From: JBGPOS01 sp041488155
Lineage (GTDB): Bacteria > Chloroflexota > Dehalococcoidia > Tepidiformales > Tepidiformaceae
Assembly (NCBI GenBank): GCA_041488155.1
Contig: JBGPOS010000065.1
Span: 1-22,067, forward strand
Direction of reading: 5' to 3'
Length of the DNA stretch: 22,067 nucleotides
In this document: in pieces, positions 1 through 8,442 of the stretch
Layout of the letters: each line of letters begins with the position of its first letter
How positions within the stretch are numbered: position 1 is the stretch's first letter
Notes under the pieces: model-generated
Seen by the model: only the letters and a program-made list of their open reading frames with translations
Told to the model about the DNA's origin: nothing
Databases searched by the model: none
Translations under genes and position numbers: made by a program

Positions 1-242
1 ACCATGTTCCTCACCGCTGTGCGGCGGAAGTCGTGCATCAGCTTCACCGGACAGCCCGCCCGCTTGCACGCCGTCGCCCACGCACTGCGAATATCGCGGC
101 GCGGACGCCCGATCTCGTCGCCGTCGAGATGTGGGAACAAGTGCGGAATGATCCTGCCGAGCTGCCGCTCCAAGGCACGCACGCGGTCCACTTGACCACC
201 CAGGAGCGACTTCAGCTCGGGCGTGAGGTAGACGATGCGGCC
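1..242 (-). pseudogene. Tyrosine recombinase (phage-type integrase) C-terminal fragment, cut by window edge
   Basis: Read on the minus strand from 242 down to 1, one frame gives a peptide typical of the catalytic half of tyrosine site-specific recombinases. It begins GRIVYLTPELKSLL, continues through RALERQLGRIIPHLFPHL and AWATACKRAG, and ends LMHDFRRTAVRNM. The HDFRRTA segment is the conserved H-x-x-R box; the upstream catalytic Arg, the later His/Trp and the nucleophilic Tyr are not in view. A TGA lies in this frame just upstream of the GRIVYL segment (near 250) and no start codon is present, so the N-terminal half is missing or in another frame. The 3' end may continue beyond the window. 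This enzyme class integrates phages, islands and integrative elements, so its presence marks the flank as mobile DNA. The family is clear; whether any functional copy exists outside the window cannot be seen. Confidence 0.75.
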
Positions 243-319
243 TCTACATGATCATCGAGCGCTTTCGTCGCCCTGCGGCGGTCCGTCTGCTCGTCTCTGA
301 GGGCTTCGACTCAGAGGGC

Positions 320-1232
320 CTAGTGTGAGCGACTGAGGCCCTCGACGAGGGCGCTCGTGAGCGCTCGCGCGATACTGCCATCGGCATCTAGCTCTGGATC
401 GAAGATGGTGATCTCCATTCCCACCCCAAGCCCGAGGCGAGAAGAACTCTCAGCAAGTCGCTCAATTCAGCGTAGCTCATTCCGCCTGGTTGCCGAGTAT
501 CGACCGCCGCCATGATCTTGTCATCCAAGACGTCGACGTCGAGATGGATCCAGAAACCCGCGATGTCGTTGGCCGCGAGGTGGGCAAGGGCTTTCGTGGC
601 AGCCTCGGCAAGGCCCAGCTCGCGCACCGCATCCAGGGTGTAGAGCGTGATTCCGCTGTCGACGATATCCCGCCAGGCCGTATGGGGATCCGTCACGTCG
701 CGATGGCCGAAGGCCACGACATCGCGGTCCTGCACGAGAGGTTTCAGGCCATCGATATCCGTGCGCGCGTCCGGCCCTCGACCGGAGACGAGAGCCAGGT
801 CCATGCCGGCCGCCCACCGGTTGGCGAAGTACTGGGGTAACGAAAGTCCACCTGTCCCTCGATGAAGAACAGGCCGTGACGCGCTCGTTGTCTCAGGGCA
901 AGCATGTTGCCGATGAGAATGCTGCAATCGCCACCCAACACCAGCGGGAATTGGTCGCGTTCGATGACCTTCTTGACTCGTCGGGCGAGGGCGATGGAGA
1001 ACTCCCGGATGGCGTGGGTGTTGCGGATCCGCATTTCCGGGTCGATCTCCGGTGAATACGGGGGCGGTGCAACTCGGCCAGCTTCGATCGCGTCGAGCTT
1101 TGTGACAAGGCCAGCCATTCGCAAGGCTTCAGGAAGCCCGGTCACGCCCGAGGCGCGACCGGGGGCTGGCGGCATCAGTCCCAGATTCGAAGGAGCGTCG
1201 ATCACCGCGATTCGGTGCTTGAGTGTTGGCAT
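320..1232 (-). pseudogene. Arginase/agmatinase-family ureohydrolase, frameshifted
   Basis: The minus-strand gene starts MPTLKHRIAVIDAPSNLG (ATG at 1232; an in-frame ATG at 1244 is an alternative). It shows the ureohydrolase landmarks in order: LVLGGDCSILIGN, then FFIEGQVDF, then MDLALVSGRGPD, then WIHLDVDVLDD, then GMEITIFDPELD near the stop at 320. Ureohydrolases use a two-manganese centre to hydrolyse arginine or related guanidino compounds. Two frame changes are needed to read it: one near 812-820 (a GGTGGGCGG run) and one near 423-427 (a G run). The usual metal-binding D-x-H-x-D segment reads E-G-Q-V-D here, so two expected ligands are replaced (Asp to Glu, His to Gln). The second carboxylate motif, D-V-D-x-x-D, is retained. 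Full length would be about 300 residues, normal for the family. I read it as a decaying gene; an assembly error could explain the frameshifts but not the ligand changes. Confidence 0.8.
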
Positions 1233-1254
1233 CAAGGGGTCCATTTCAACGGCA

Positions 1255-1513
1255 GCGACGGTGGGCCCGGGCTGAGCGCAGGTAATGCCGTGATCACCGG
1301 CTGAGACCGTTCCGCTGCTGAGGGAAGCTGTGCGCCAAGAACAGCGTCGCGAGGCGTCGGAAGCTCCACGCCCCGCACCTCGCCCGCTTCGCCCTGCCCC
1401 GTGACACGCAAGCCTGCCGCTTCCAGCGGCCCGCGAAAGGCGCGGTTCAGCTCGCAGTTGCAGAAACATTCCTCTTCGTTCGTCTCCTCGCGGTAGATGA
1501 AACAGGCGAGCGG
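1255..1513 (-). pseudogene. Remnant of a glutamine amidotransferase-like protein related to the CTP synthase C-terminus
   Basis: On the minus strand one frame reads CFIYREETNEEECFCNCELN and then FRGPLEAAGLRVTGQGEAGEVRGVELP. This is the pattern of the C-terminal third of class I glutamine amidotransferases resembling the C-terminus of CTP synthase. After VELP the homology hops frames: ATLFLAHSFPQ is in a second frame and SAAERSQPVITALPAL returns in the first, matching the expected 'FFVATLF-P.. ERPHPLVTAFL' end of the family. At least two frameshifts are therefore present, and the N-terminal two thirds (glutaminase Cys region) is absent. It lies just upstream of the arginase remnant on the same strand. 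The family has members annotated as selenoproteins, but the Cys-rich stretch here contains only TGT/TGC codons and no in-frame TGA. The family call is moderately sure; the pseudogene state is well supported. Confidence 0.6.
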
Positions 1514-1648
1514 CCCCGGCGCACCCCACTGGTTCCATCGCCGCGCGTCCGCCGTGGACGCCCAAACTGCCGATGCTATAATAGCCGACATCACGTGCTG
1601 GTGGAGCGCGACATCCCGTGAGATCGGCTCCGATCACGTTTGGTTTTC

Positions 1649-1655
1649 GAGGAGG
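1649..1655 (+). promoter_or_regulatory. Ribosome binding site GAGGAGG
   Basis: A strong Shine-Dalgarno match (GAGGAGG) lies 9 bases before the ATG at 1665. It fixes the start of the decayed gene that follows and shows that the locus was once a properly translated gene. Confidence 0.65.
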
Positions 1656-1664
1656 CCGCCCGCC

Positions 1665-2342
1665 ATGAGCCTTGTCCGCCTGATCTGGGCGAACACTGGT
1701 GGGTCCAACATCCATCTCCTTCCCGGACTGCATCCGGAGACCGCCGCCCGGCCTGGCTTCGTGCGCCTTCGCTTCGACGGGGAGCAGATCACGGCCATCC
1801 TGTCCGAGCCGGCCCAGATCCCGACCCGTGTCTACGGCTGGGGCACCCCGAACTTCCCGAAGATCGCCGAGCTGATCACCGAGCTTTCATCGGACTCGCC
1901 CTGCCTGCCTCGCTGGACGAGCTCTCGGACGACCTGGCCTCGGCACTCCAGGCCGAGGCGACCGGTCCGCCGGAGAAGACGACGAAGGTCGGGATGACGC
2001 GCGTGCTCCGCGACGTCCCGCTTCACGGCGGCACGATCGAGTCCATCGGTTTGCTCGTCGCCGAGCTGCCCGGCGAGGGGGGGCGGCCCCGCCTGGCAGC
2101 CCGGGTCGAGCGAGCCCGGCCGGGGGCTAGGTCTTCACCCTGCAGACGGGGAGCGATCTGGCCACCCGGCTCGGGCTGCTCGTGCGAGCATATCGTCCTC
2201 GGAAGCCGTGCAGGCGTTGACGAAGATCAAACAGCAGCAGCCGGCCAACGCCGGGGCCGTGAAGATTTCGCGCAAATCGGAATTGTCCATCGGCTACGAG
2301 GTGCGCCGAGTAAATCATGGGCTCATCGAGATTCCCATGTAA
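1665..2342 (+). pseudogene. Decayed gene sharing tail and YGWG motif with the downstream DUF6603-type protein
   Basis: The start is MSLVRLIWANTGG, behind a strong ribosome binding site. The first frame runs through RVYGWGTPNFPKIAELITEL. The sequence then continues in a second frame from about 1890 (SLDELSDDLASALQAE, then GGTIESIGLLVAELPGEGG) and a third from about 2131 (VFTLQTGSDLATRLGLLVRA). It returns to the first frame at 2193 for SSSEAVQALTKIKQQQ and SRKSELSI, stopping at 2342. That makes about 226 codons with at least three frame changes. VYGWG followed by a hydrophobic segment resembles residues 203-207 of the 1160-aa protein downstream, and the tail matches its C-terminus (SEAVQALTRIKQQQ ... 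RKSELSI) at about 80% nucleotide identity over about 90 bases. It is therefore a broken relative and former partner of the core operon, 116 bases upstream of the protease gene. Function unknown. Confidence 0.65.
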
Positions 2343-2458
2343 CGCTCTTGGACCATTGATCCACTGCCGGACGGCCTTGAGGGGTGATTCGGGAAGGCCG
2401 AAGGAGCTACCCGCGAGAAACACGCAAGGACCGCGGACAGGATCTTGGAGGCCGGATC

Positions 2459-4783
2459 ATGGTGTTTGATGAGCAGTTCTACGTCAGGGCTAGATCCGAG
2501 GCAGAGCAGCTGCTCTTTGGAATTCCAGGAGTCTACGGCGTTGCGCTGGGTCCAAAAATCGTCGCCGGCAAGCTGACCCGCAAACCGGCGATCCAGGTGT
2601 TCGTCCAGCAGAAACGTTCCCTTCCCGAGTTGCTCCCCTCCGAAATTATTCCACGTGAAATTCACGGGGTCAGTACAGACGTCATCCAGGGGACATCACC
2701 CCTTGTGCGAACCGCAGGCACCGAGACATTTCCGGAGGTAGAGCAGCACTGCCGAACCGGCAAAATCACGAAGGTGAGTGAGCCGAGCATTAAGCCGGTG
2801 GAGATCACGTCCGCGGCTCATGGGCTGGCGGACGGCAACCACGTGTGCATCTTCGGTGTGCCTCTCGATGAGACGGCTGCATTTCCCGTCCAGGTGAAGA
2901 ACGAGAATGTTTTCGCCCTGCCGGGAACTGTGGGACGGGCTCCCCTCGCGGTCGAAGCCGATGCGTTCTGGACCGAGCCCTGCGCCTGGGAGGACAATTT
3001 GTGTTGCTGCCCGGCCAGCAGCCTCACCGGGGCAAGCAACACCAACCCGGTGGTCATCACGTCCCCGTCCCACGGGTTGCAACAGGGAGACCGGATCAAG
3101 ATCGTGCGGATCAGCGGGATGACCCAGATCAGAGGCGGGGAGTTCGTCGTCGGCAAGACGCTCGACAAGGACCGCTTCCAGCTCAGCGGTACCGACGGGA
3201 GCTCCTTCACCGAAGCCACCCACGAAAGTGGCGCGTGGGCGAAACTCTGCGTCGATCGAACGGGGTTGATCCAACGGGTCAGGCTCGGCACTCCCATCCA
3301 GATTACTTCCCAAGGCCACGGCCTCAAGCGGGGCGACCGCGTGCACATCATCCACACCGGAAGTATTCAGGAGATTCAGAGCGGCCATAAGGCCGATCCC
3401 TTCACGGTCGACACGATCACTCCAGACACGTTCACATTGAAAGGCGTCGCCAGAGCGGGTGCTGCCGAAGACACCTCGGTGGGCGTGTGGGTCAGAATCT
3501 TCCCAGACAGCCGTAGATACAGCCGGATCCGCGGCGGCATTCGCATTGCGATGCAGGACTCTGAAGCGATCAAGGTTCAATCCGACGCTGACAGCGCGCG
3601 GCCTAGCGGCGCACTCGTTCAGCGGATCAGGCTCAGTGAAACAGTCACTGTGAGAGAGGTGTTGACCTACGGCACCTTGGGCTGCTTGGCCATCGACAAT
3701 GAGACAGGCGCCAAGGTTCTCCTGTCCAATTACCACGTGCTCTATTCCATCGACGAGGATAATGTTCACCATCCCGTCTACTCCTCCTGCAAATCCAAGA
3801 AGATCGCCAAGCGCATGCGCCATGCAGATCCAGGGGCTCCGGGCCGTCCCGGCACGGTTGATGCCGCCATCGCCAAGCTCGACGGCGGCGTCAAAGCCGA
3901 CCCGGTGATCGTTGACATCGGCCCGGTGAAGGGGACCGCGCCGATTACCCTGAGAGAGATCGTGTTCGATGAGGCGAATCCCAATAGTGACCCGCGAGGC
4001 TATCGAGTCCGGAAACGAGGGGTCACCACCCTGGTGACCGAGGGAATCGTTACCGGTATTCACGGCACCTTTGAGCCGACCGAGGAGAATACAGAAAGGG
4101 TTTTCCTGAGGGATCAGATCGTGATCCGGCCCATGGCGGGTCCTGGGCGAGGCGCGTTCTCACTCAAGGGCGATTCGGGTTCGGCGGTCGTCAACGACAA
4201 GAACCTGGTCGTCGGCTTGCTGGTGGGGAATGATTCGCGTACCGGACTTGGTTTTGCAAGCCCGATTGGGCCAATCGAGACACAGCTGAACATCAAGATC
4301 TGGGCGGCCGAACCGGCCACTCCGGTTGCGGGGACTGATGGCGGCACGCTTGCCCTTGCCGAGGAGAGCGACGCCCTGGTCGTTACACCGAGCGTGCCCG
4401 ACCTGCTCGGCCAGGTCGCCGAACAGCTCCTCCAGACACCATTCGGGGCAACACTCACTTCTCTGGTCGAGCAGCATCACCAGGAAGTCGAAATGCTGAT
4501 CCATCGCAACCGGCGGGTCGCGGTGGCCTGGCATCGCAACGACGGGCCTGCCCTGTTGCGAGAGCTCGACCAGTTCGCCGAAGTCGGGAACGTTCCGCTG
4601 CCCACGGTGATCAACGGACGGCTCTTGCGCCACTGCCTGGAAAACATCTTCGCGGCTCTGCAGAGATTCGGCAGCCCGCAACTGATCACCGATATCCAGC
4701 GCTATGCTCCTGACATCTTTCAGCTGATTGGCCTTTCGTATTCAGATGTGCTCTTGACCTTGGCGGCGAGAAGTCGGGCCTAA
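2459..4783 (+). CDS. Trypsin-like serine protease with three FCCH-like beta modules
   Basis: A 774-residue protein. I chose ATG 2459 over the upstream ATG at 2384 because TTGGAGG (2445-2451) precedes it at 7 bases. Residues about 1-75 form the N-terminal module common in bacterial trypsin-like proteases of this type (GIPGVYGVALG ... AIQVFVQQK ... GVSTDVIQG). Residues about 114-335 hold three similar segments (EITSAAHGLADG, VITSPSHGLQQGD, QITSQGHGLKRGD), each followed by a short beta stretch ending near FAL/FQL/FTL. They resemble the FCCH modules seen in phage structural proteins. The protease domain follows, with a full triad: His426 in LLSNYHVL, Asp468 in TVDAAIAKL and Ser573 in GDSGSAV. The last about 150 residues are helical (RRVAVAWHRNDGPALLREL). 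I see no signal peptide or membrane segment, so it is probably cytoplasmic or released by a non-Sec route. It is the first intact gene of the core operon, 22 bases before the next. The fold is secure; the substrate is unknown. Confidence 0.88.
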   Translation: MVFDEQFYVRARSEAEQLLFGIPGVYGVALGPKIVAGKLTRKPAIQVFVQQKRSLPELLPSEIIPREIHGVSTDVIQGTSPLVRTAGTETFPEVEQHCRTGKITKVSEPSIKPVEITSAAHGLADGNHVCIFGVPLDETAAFPVQVKNENVFALPGTVGRAPLAVEADAFWTEPCAWEDNLCCCPASSLTGASNTNPVVITSPSHGLQQGDRIKIVRISGMTQIRGGEFVVGKTLDKDRFQLSGTDGSSFTEATHESGAWAKLCVDRTGLIQRVRLGTPIQITSQGHGLKRGDRVHIIHTGSIQEIQSGHKADPFTVDTITPDTFTLKGVARAGAAEDTSVGVWVRIFPDSRRYSRIRGGIRIAMQDSEAIKVQSDADSARPSGALVQRIRLSETVTVREVLTYGTLGCLAIDNETGAKVLLSNYHVLYSIDEDNVHHPVYSSCKSKKIAKRMRHADPGAPGRPGTVDAAIAKLDGGVKADPVIVDIGPVKGTAPITLREIVFDEANPNSDPRGYRVRKRGVTTLVTEGIVTGIHGTFEPTEENTERVFLRDQIVIRPMAGPGRGAFSLKGDSGSAVVNDKNLVVGLLVGNDSRTGLGFASPIGPIETQLNIKIWAAEPATPVAGTDGGTLALAEESDALVVTPSVPDLLGQVAEQLLQTPFGATLTSLVEQHHQEVEMLIHRNRRVAVAWHRNDGPALLRELDQFAEVGNVPLPTVINGRLLRHCLENIFAALQRFGSPQLITDIQRYAPDIFQLIGLSYSDVLLTLAARSRA

Positions 4784-4805
4784 AGGGCCAGAGGCAGGTC
4801 CGCCA

Positions 4806-7800
4806 ATGTCAGATCAGCCGGGAAGTCTCGAATGGATCGTCAAGGAGATCGGCCTCCTCCTGAGGCCTCTGGGGTATGTCCTGACCCCCGAAGAGATCAG
4901 GAACCTCCTGTTCGTCGACCTCGGCGCTGATTTATCTGCCGGGGCCTTGGATCTCCCGGGATTCAGGGGGGCATTGGGTCAGGTCGCGACGATGGCGAGC
5001 CAGCTCCCTGCGACGATTTCAGATCTCACCGCCGCGCTCGATGAAGATCAGATTGTGGTCGCGGTACAGGAAGCGGGCCACCTGGGTGAGCAAATCCGGA
5101 CAACTATCGCAGCCCTCGACCATATCGTTGAAGAACTGCAGAAGTTGTCCCATTCACTTCCCGGCTTGACGGAGGAACAGATCGGCCGATTTGCGCGCGG
5201 CCTGCCGGCCCGCCTGCTCGAGTTGCTGGCGATCAAATATCTCGGCGACTATATCGTCAAGAAGGAGCTCCTCCTCCTCCTGGGCATCATCGAGCAGCAG
5301 CCGATCCCTGTAGACCCGAACAACCCGGACCAGGGCTTCTTCTTGCGCGAGGAGCTGCACCCCAGACGTTTCCTGAATCTGCTGAAATCGCCGACGGGCC
5401 ATGCGCGCGCCGTGTACGGCTGGGGCGACGCGTCATTCAAAGGCCAGCTCTTCCTCGATCGGCTCAGGGATTTCCTCTCCGTCTCGGGTATCCCGGCTGA
5501 AGTCATCCCCGCCAGAGCCTCCACGCCCGCCGCTCTCGAGATCCTGTTTTTCAGCTTGCGTCAAAGCGCTGGAGCCACGCCGCCGGGCCTGGATCTGGAG
5601 CTCAAGGTACCGATCGCCACAGGATTCGCGCTGACCTACCCCCTGTCTCCTGCCTTCACGCTCGAATTCTCCTCCGACGGCCAGTTCGACCCTGGCCTCC
5701 GGGTGCTGGTCCGCCCACCGGCCGACATCGCGCTGCTCCCTCCCGGAGGAACGCTGCAAGGGCGGCTTCAGGCCGACATTGTGGGTAAGAATGCCGATCG
5801 GGCTCAGCCGTTTGTCATCCTGGGCCAGACCGGGGGAAGCCGCCTGGAGGCGACGTCGATCGAGCTCAATTTCGGCCTCTCGGCGAGCCTGCCAAGTGGA
5901 GCACCTTCTCCACGAGGCGACCTTCTCGTCGGGGCGGACATCAAAGGTGGAAGGCTTCTCCTGGATCTCTCCACGGCGGATGGGTTCCTTGCCAGCTTTC
6001 TCCCGGGCGACAGCATCGAGGCCGAGCTCGAGCTCGGCGCGACATGGACGCCGGCCGAGGGGCTTCGGTTTCGCGGCAGCGCCGGACTCGAGATCGTCCT
6101 GCCCGTCAACCGCTCGCTGGGGCCGGTGAAATTTCAGGGCCTTTACATCAGCGCGCGTCTGGATACGGATGCCGGCCGCATTCCGGTGGAAATTTCCGGA
6201 GCATTCAGCGGCGGACTTGGCCCCCTGACGGTCACGGTCGACCGGCTGGGATTCGAAGCGCAGATCAGCTTTCCGGAGGGGGTGGGCAACCTCGGGCCCA
6301 TCGACTTCGGCATCGGGTTCAAGCCCCCGAACGGATTAGGCCTCGCCATCGATGCTTCGGTCGTCGGCGGCGGGGGCTTCCTGCGCTTCGATCCGCAGAA
6401 GGAAGAATACAGCGGCGTGCTGGAGCTGCAGATCGAGGAGACGATCGCGGTCAAGGCGATCGGGCTGTTGATCACGCGGCTGCCGGATGGCGGCAAGGGG
6501 TACTCGCTGCTGATCATCATCACCGCCGAGGACTTTCAGCCCATCCCGCTCGGGCTGGGATTCAACCTCACCGGCATTGGTGGGCTGCTGGCGGTCAACC
6601 GCACGTTCGACGAAGACGCGCTGCGCGCCGGCCTGCGTAATCACACGCTCGACAGCGTGCTCTTCCCCCGGGACCCCATCCGCAACGCCGCCCAGATCCT
6701 CAGCAACGTGAACCGCGTGTTCCCACCGGCGAGCGGCCATTACCTGTTCGGGCCGATGGCCCAGATCACCTGGGGAACACCGACGCTGATCACGGCCAAC
6801 CTCGCCCTCGTGCTGGAGCTCGGCGCCCGCTTGCGCCTGCTGATCCTGGCCCAGCTCCGCGCCGTCCTGCCCACACCGGACGACGAGCTGATGCGTCTGC
6901 AGATGGACGCTGTCGGCGTGATTGACTTCGATCAGGGCACGGCGGCGCTCGACGCCACGCTCCACGATTCGCGCCTGCTCCGTAAGTTCGCGCTGACGGG
7001 CGACATGGCCATGCGTCTTCGATGGGACAGCTCGCCCAGCTTCGCGCTCGGCGTCGGCGGCCTGCATCCCGCCTTCAGCCCGCCGCCAGGCTTTCCGAAG
7101 CTGGACCGCATCGCCATCAACCTCGCCGCGGGGGACAGCCCACGCTTGCGCTGTGAGGCATACTTCGCGCTGACCGCCAACACCGTGCAGTTCGGCGCGC
7201 GCGCCGAGCTGTACGCTTCCGCGTCAGGCTTCAGCATCCAGGGCGAGACTGGCTTCGACGTGCTGATCCAGCTCTCGCCCTTCTCGTTCCTCGCCGATTT
7301 CTACGCGCAGCTCCAGCTCAAGCGCGGCTCGACCAACCTGTTCAAGGTGCGTGTCGAGGGCGCGCTGGCCGGCCCGCGCCCGCTGCACATCAAGGCCAAG
7401 GCGACGTTCGAAATTCTCTGGTGGGATGTCACCATCCGCGTCGACACGACGCTGGTCGAAGGCGAGAAGCCGCCACTTCCCGCGCCGGTGGACGTGTTTC
7501 CGCTGCTGAGAGACGCCCTGAGCAGCCCCGGCAACTGGCTGAGCCAGCTGCCGCCCCGACAGCGCCAGGTGGTCACCTTGCGGGCGGTGACGCCAGGCAC
7601 GTCCGCGCCAGTCCAGACGCTGCTCCACCCGCTCGGCACGCTCGCGATCAAGCAGACCGTCGTGCCCCTGGACCTCGACATCTCCCGCTTCGGCGCGGCG
7701 ACGCCGACCGGCGCGCGCCGTTTCTCCATCACCAGCGTCAGCCTGGGCGGGCAGAACCAGGCGGCGCAACCGTTGCGCGACTTCTTCGCTCCGGCGCAGT

Positions 7801-8288
7801 TCATCGAGATGAGCGACGGCGAAAAGCTCTCCCGGCCGTCGTTCGAGTCGATGACCGGCGGCGTGGCCATCGGCTCGAGCGAGGTCGCCATCAGCGCCAA
7901 CGCCGCCGACTGGCTCGAGGTCCCCGCCATCGAGTTCGAGACACTGATCGTCGACAAGGCGACGGGTGGGACCCGTCCGAGCCCACCGCCGGAGCAGCAG
8001 GGCCGGTATCGATTGACCCCGATCCTCCTCGGCCAGCAGGCCCGATTCGGCGCCGCCGGCAGCAGCGAGCTCAGGCGCACCGGCAAGGAGCGCTATCGCT
8101 CGACCGCGGACAAGTATCTGGTCGCCCGCGAAGGCTGGACCATCGTCACGACGGACGACCTCGCGGTGCAGACGGCCAGCGTCTCGTACTCGGAAGCCGT
8201 GCAGGCGTTGACGCGGATCAAACAGCAGCAACCGACCAGGGCGGACGTCCTGAAGATCCTTCGCAAATCGGAGCTGTCCATTGCCTGA
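4806..8288 (+). CDS. DUF6603-type giant protein of unknown function
   Basis: An intact 1160-residue protein. Residues 1 to about 165 are helix-forming (IVKEIGLLLRPLGYVLTPEE, then VEELQKLSHSLPGL). Residues 203-207 are VYGWG. From about 230 to 560 the protein is Gly/Leu-rich and strand-like, with repeated alternating patterns. The region about 575-890 matches my memory of the DUF6603 family: GLGFNLTGIGGLLAVNR, DSVLFPRDPIRNAAQIL, GHYLFGPMAQITWGTP, GVGGLHPAFSPPPGFP and FEILWWDVTIRVD. The C-terminus (SEAVQALTRIKQQQ ... LRKSELSIA) is shared with the decayed gene at 1665-2342. There is no signal peptide, transmembrane helix or enzyme motif. The many amphipathic strands could build a long beta structure, which is inference only. 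It follows the protease by 22 bases without a strong Shine-Dalgarno sequence, suggesting coupled translation. GC content rises clearly from its 5' to its 3' half. The family call is fairly sure; function unknown. Confidence 0.8.
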   Translation: MSDQPGSLEWIVKEIGLLLRPLGYVLTPEEIRNLLFVDLGADLSAGALDLPGFRGALGQVATMASQLPATISDLTAALDEDQIVVAVQEAGHLGEQIRTTIAALDHIVEELQKLSHSLPGLTEEQIGRFARGLPARLLELLAIKYLGDYIVKKELLLLLGIIEQQPIPVDPNNPDQGFFLREELHPRRFLNLLKSPTGHARAVYGWGDASFKGQLFLDRLRDFLSVSGIPAEVIPARASTPAALEILFFSLRQSAGATPPGLDLELKVPIATGFALTYPLSPAFTLEFSSDGQFDPGLRVLVRPPADIALLPPGGTLQGRLQADIVGKNADRAQPFVILGQTGGSRLEATSIELNFGLSASLPSGAPSPRGDLLVGADIKGGRLLLDLSTADGFLASFLPGDSIEAELELGATWTPAEGLRFRGSAGLEIVLPVNRSLGPVKFQGLYISARLDTDAGRIPVEISGAFSGGLGPLTVTVDRLGFEAQISFPEGVGNLGPIDFGIGFKPPNGLGLAIDASVVGGGGFLRFDPQKEEYSGVLELQIEETIAVKAIGLLITRLPDGGKGYSLLIIITAEDFQPIPLGLGFNLTGIGGLLAVNRTFDEDALRAGLRNHTLDSVLFPRDPIRNAAQILSNVNRVFPPASGHYLFGPMAQITWGTPTLITANLALVLELGARLRLLILAQLRAVLPTPDDELMRLQMDAVGVIDFDQGTAALDATLHDSRLLRKFALTGDMAMRLRWDSSPSFALGVGGLHPAFSPPPGFPKLDRIAINLAAGDSPRLRCEAYFALTANTVQFGARAELYASASGFSIQGETGFDVLIQLSPFSFLADFYAQLQLKRGSTNLFKVRVEGALAGPRPLHIKAKATFEILWWDVTIRVDTTLVEGEKPPLPAPVDVFPLLRDALSSPGNWLSQLPPRQRQVVTLRAVTPGTSAPVQTLLHPLGTLAIKQTVVPLDLDISRFGAATPTGARRFSITSVSLGGQNQAAQPLRDFFAPAQFIEMSDGEKLSRPSFESMTGGVAIGSSEVAISANAADWLEVPAIEFETLIVDKATGGTRPSPPPEQQGRYRLTPILLGQQARFGAAGSSELRRTGKERYRSTADKYLVAREGWTIVTTDDLAVQTASVSYSEAVQALTRIKQQQPTRADVLKILRKSELSIA

Positions 8289-8442
8289 CCGGTCGGTCGA
8301 GCCAGGCATGAAATCGTGTATCCTCCCGCCGGATCTGGCAAGACGAACGGCGGGCACACACGAGGTGGGCCTGCCAGACGGGTCGAGGGCGACGGGCGAC
8401 GTCGGATGAACGAATGATGGGTGCGTTCCGGATCAGGTAACG

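Noticed and set aside
1497..1594. Upstream extension of the amidotransferase-like remnant to the ATG at 1594
   Set aside because: The extra residues do not resemble the family and there is no ribosome binding site; homology begins near 1513.
8281..8310. TGCCTG...CAGGCA inverted repeat just after the DUF6603-type gene as a terminator
   Set aside because: Only a 6-bp stem with a 15-base loop and no T run; too weak, and the next operon gene follows in the same direction.
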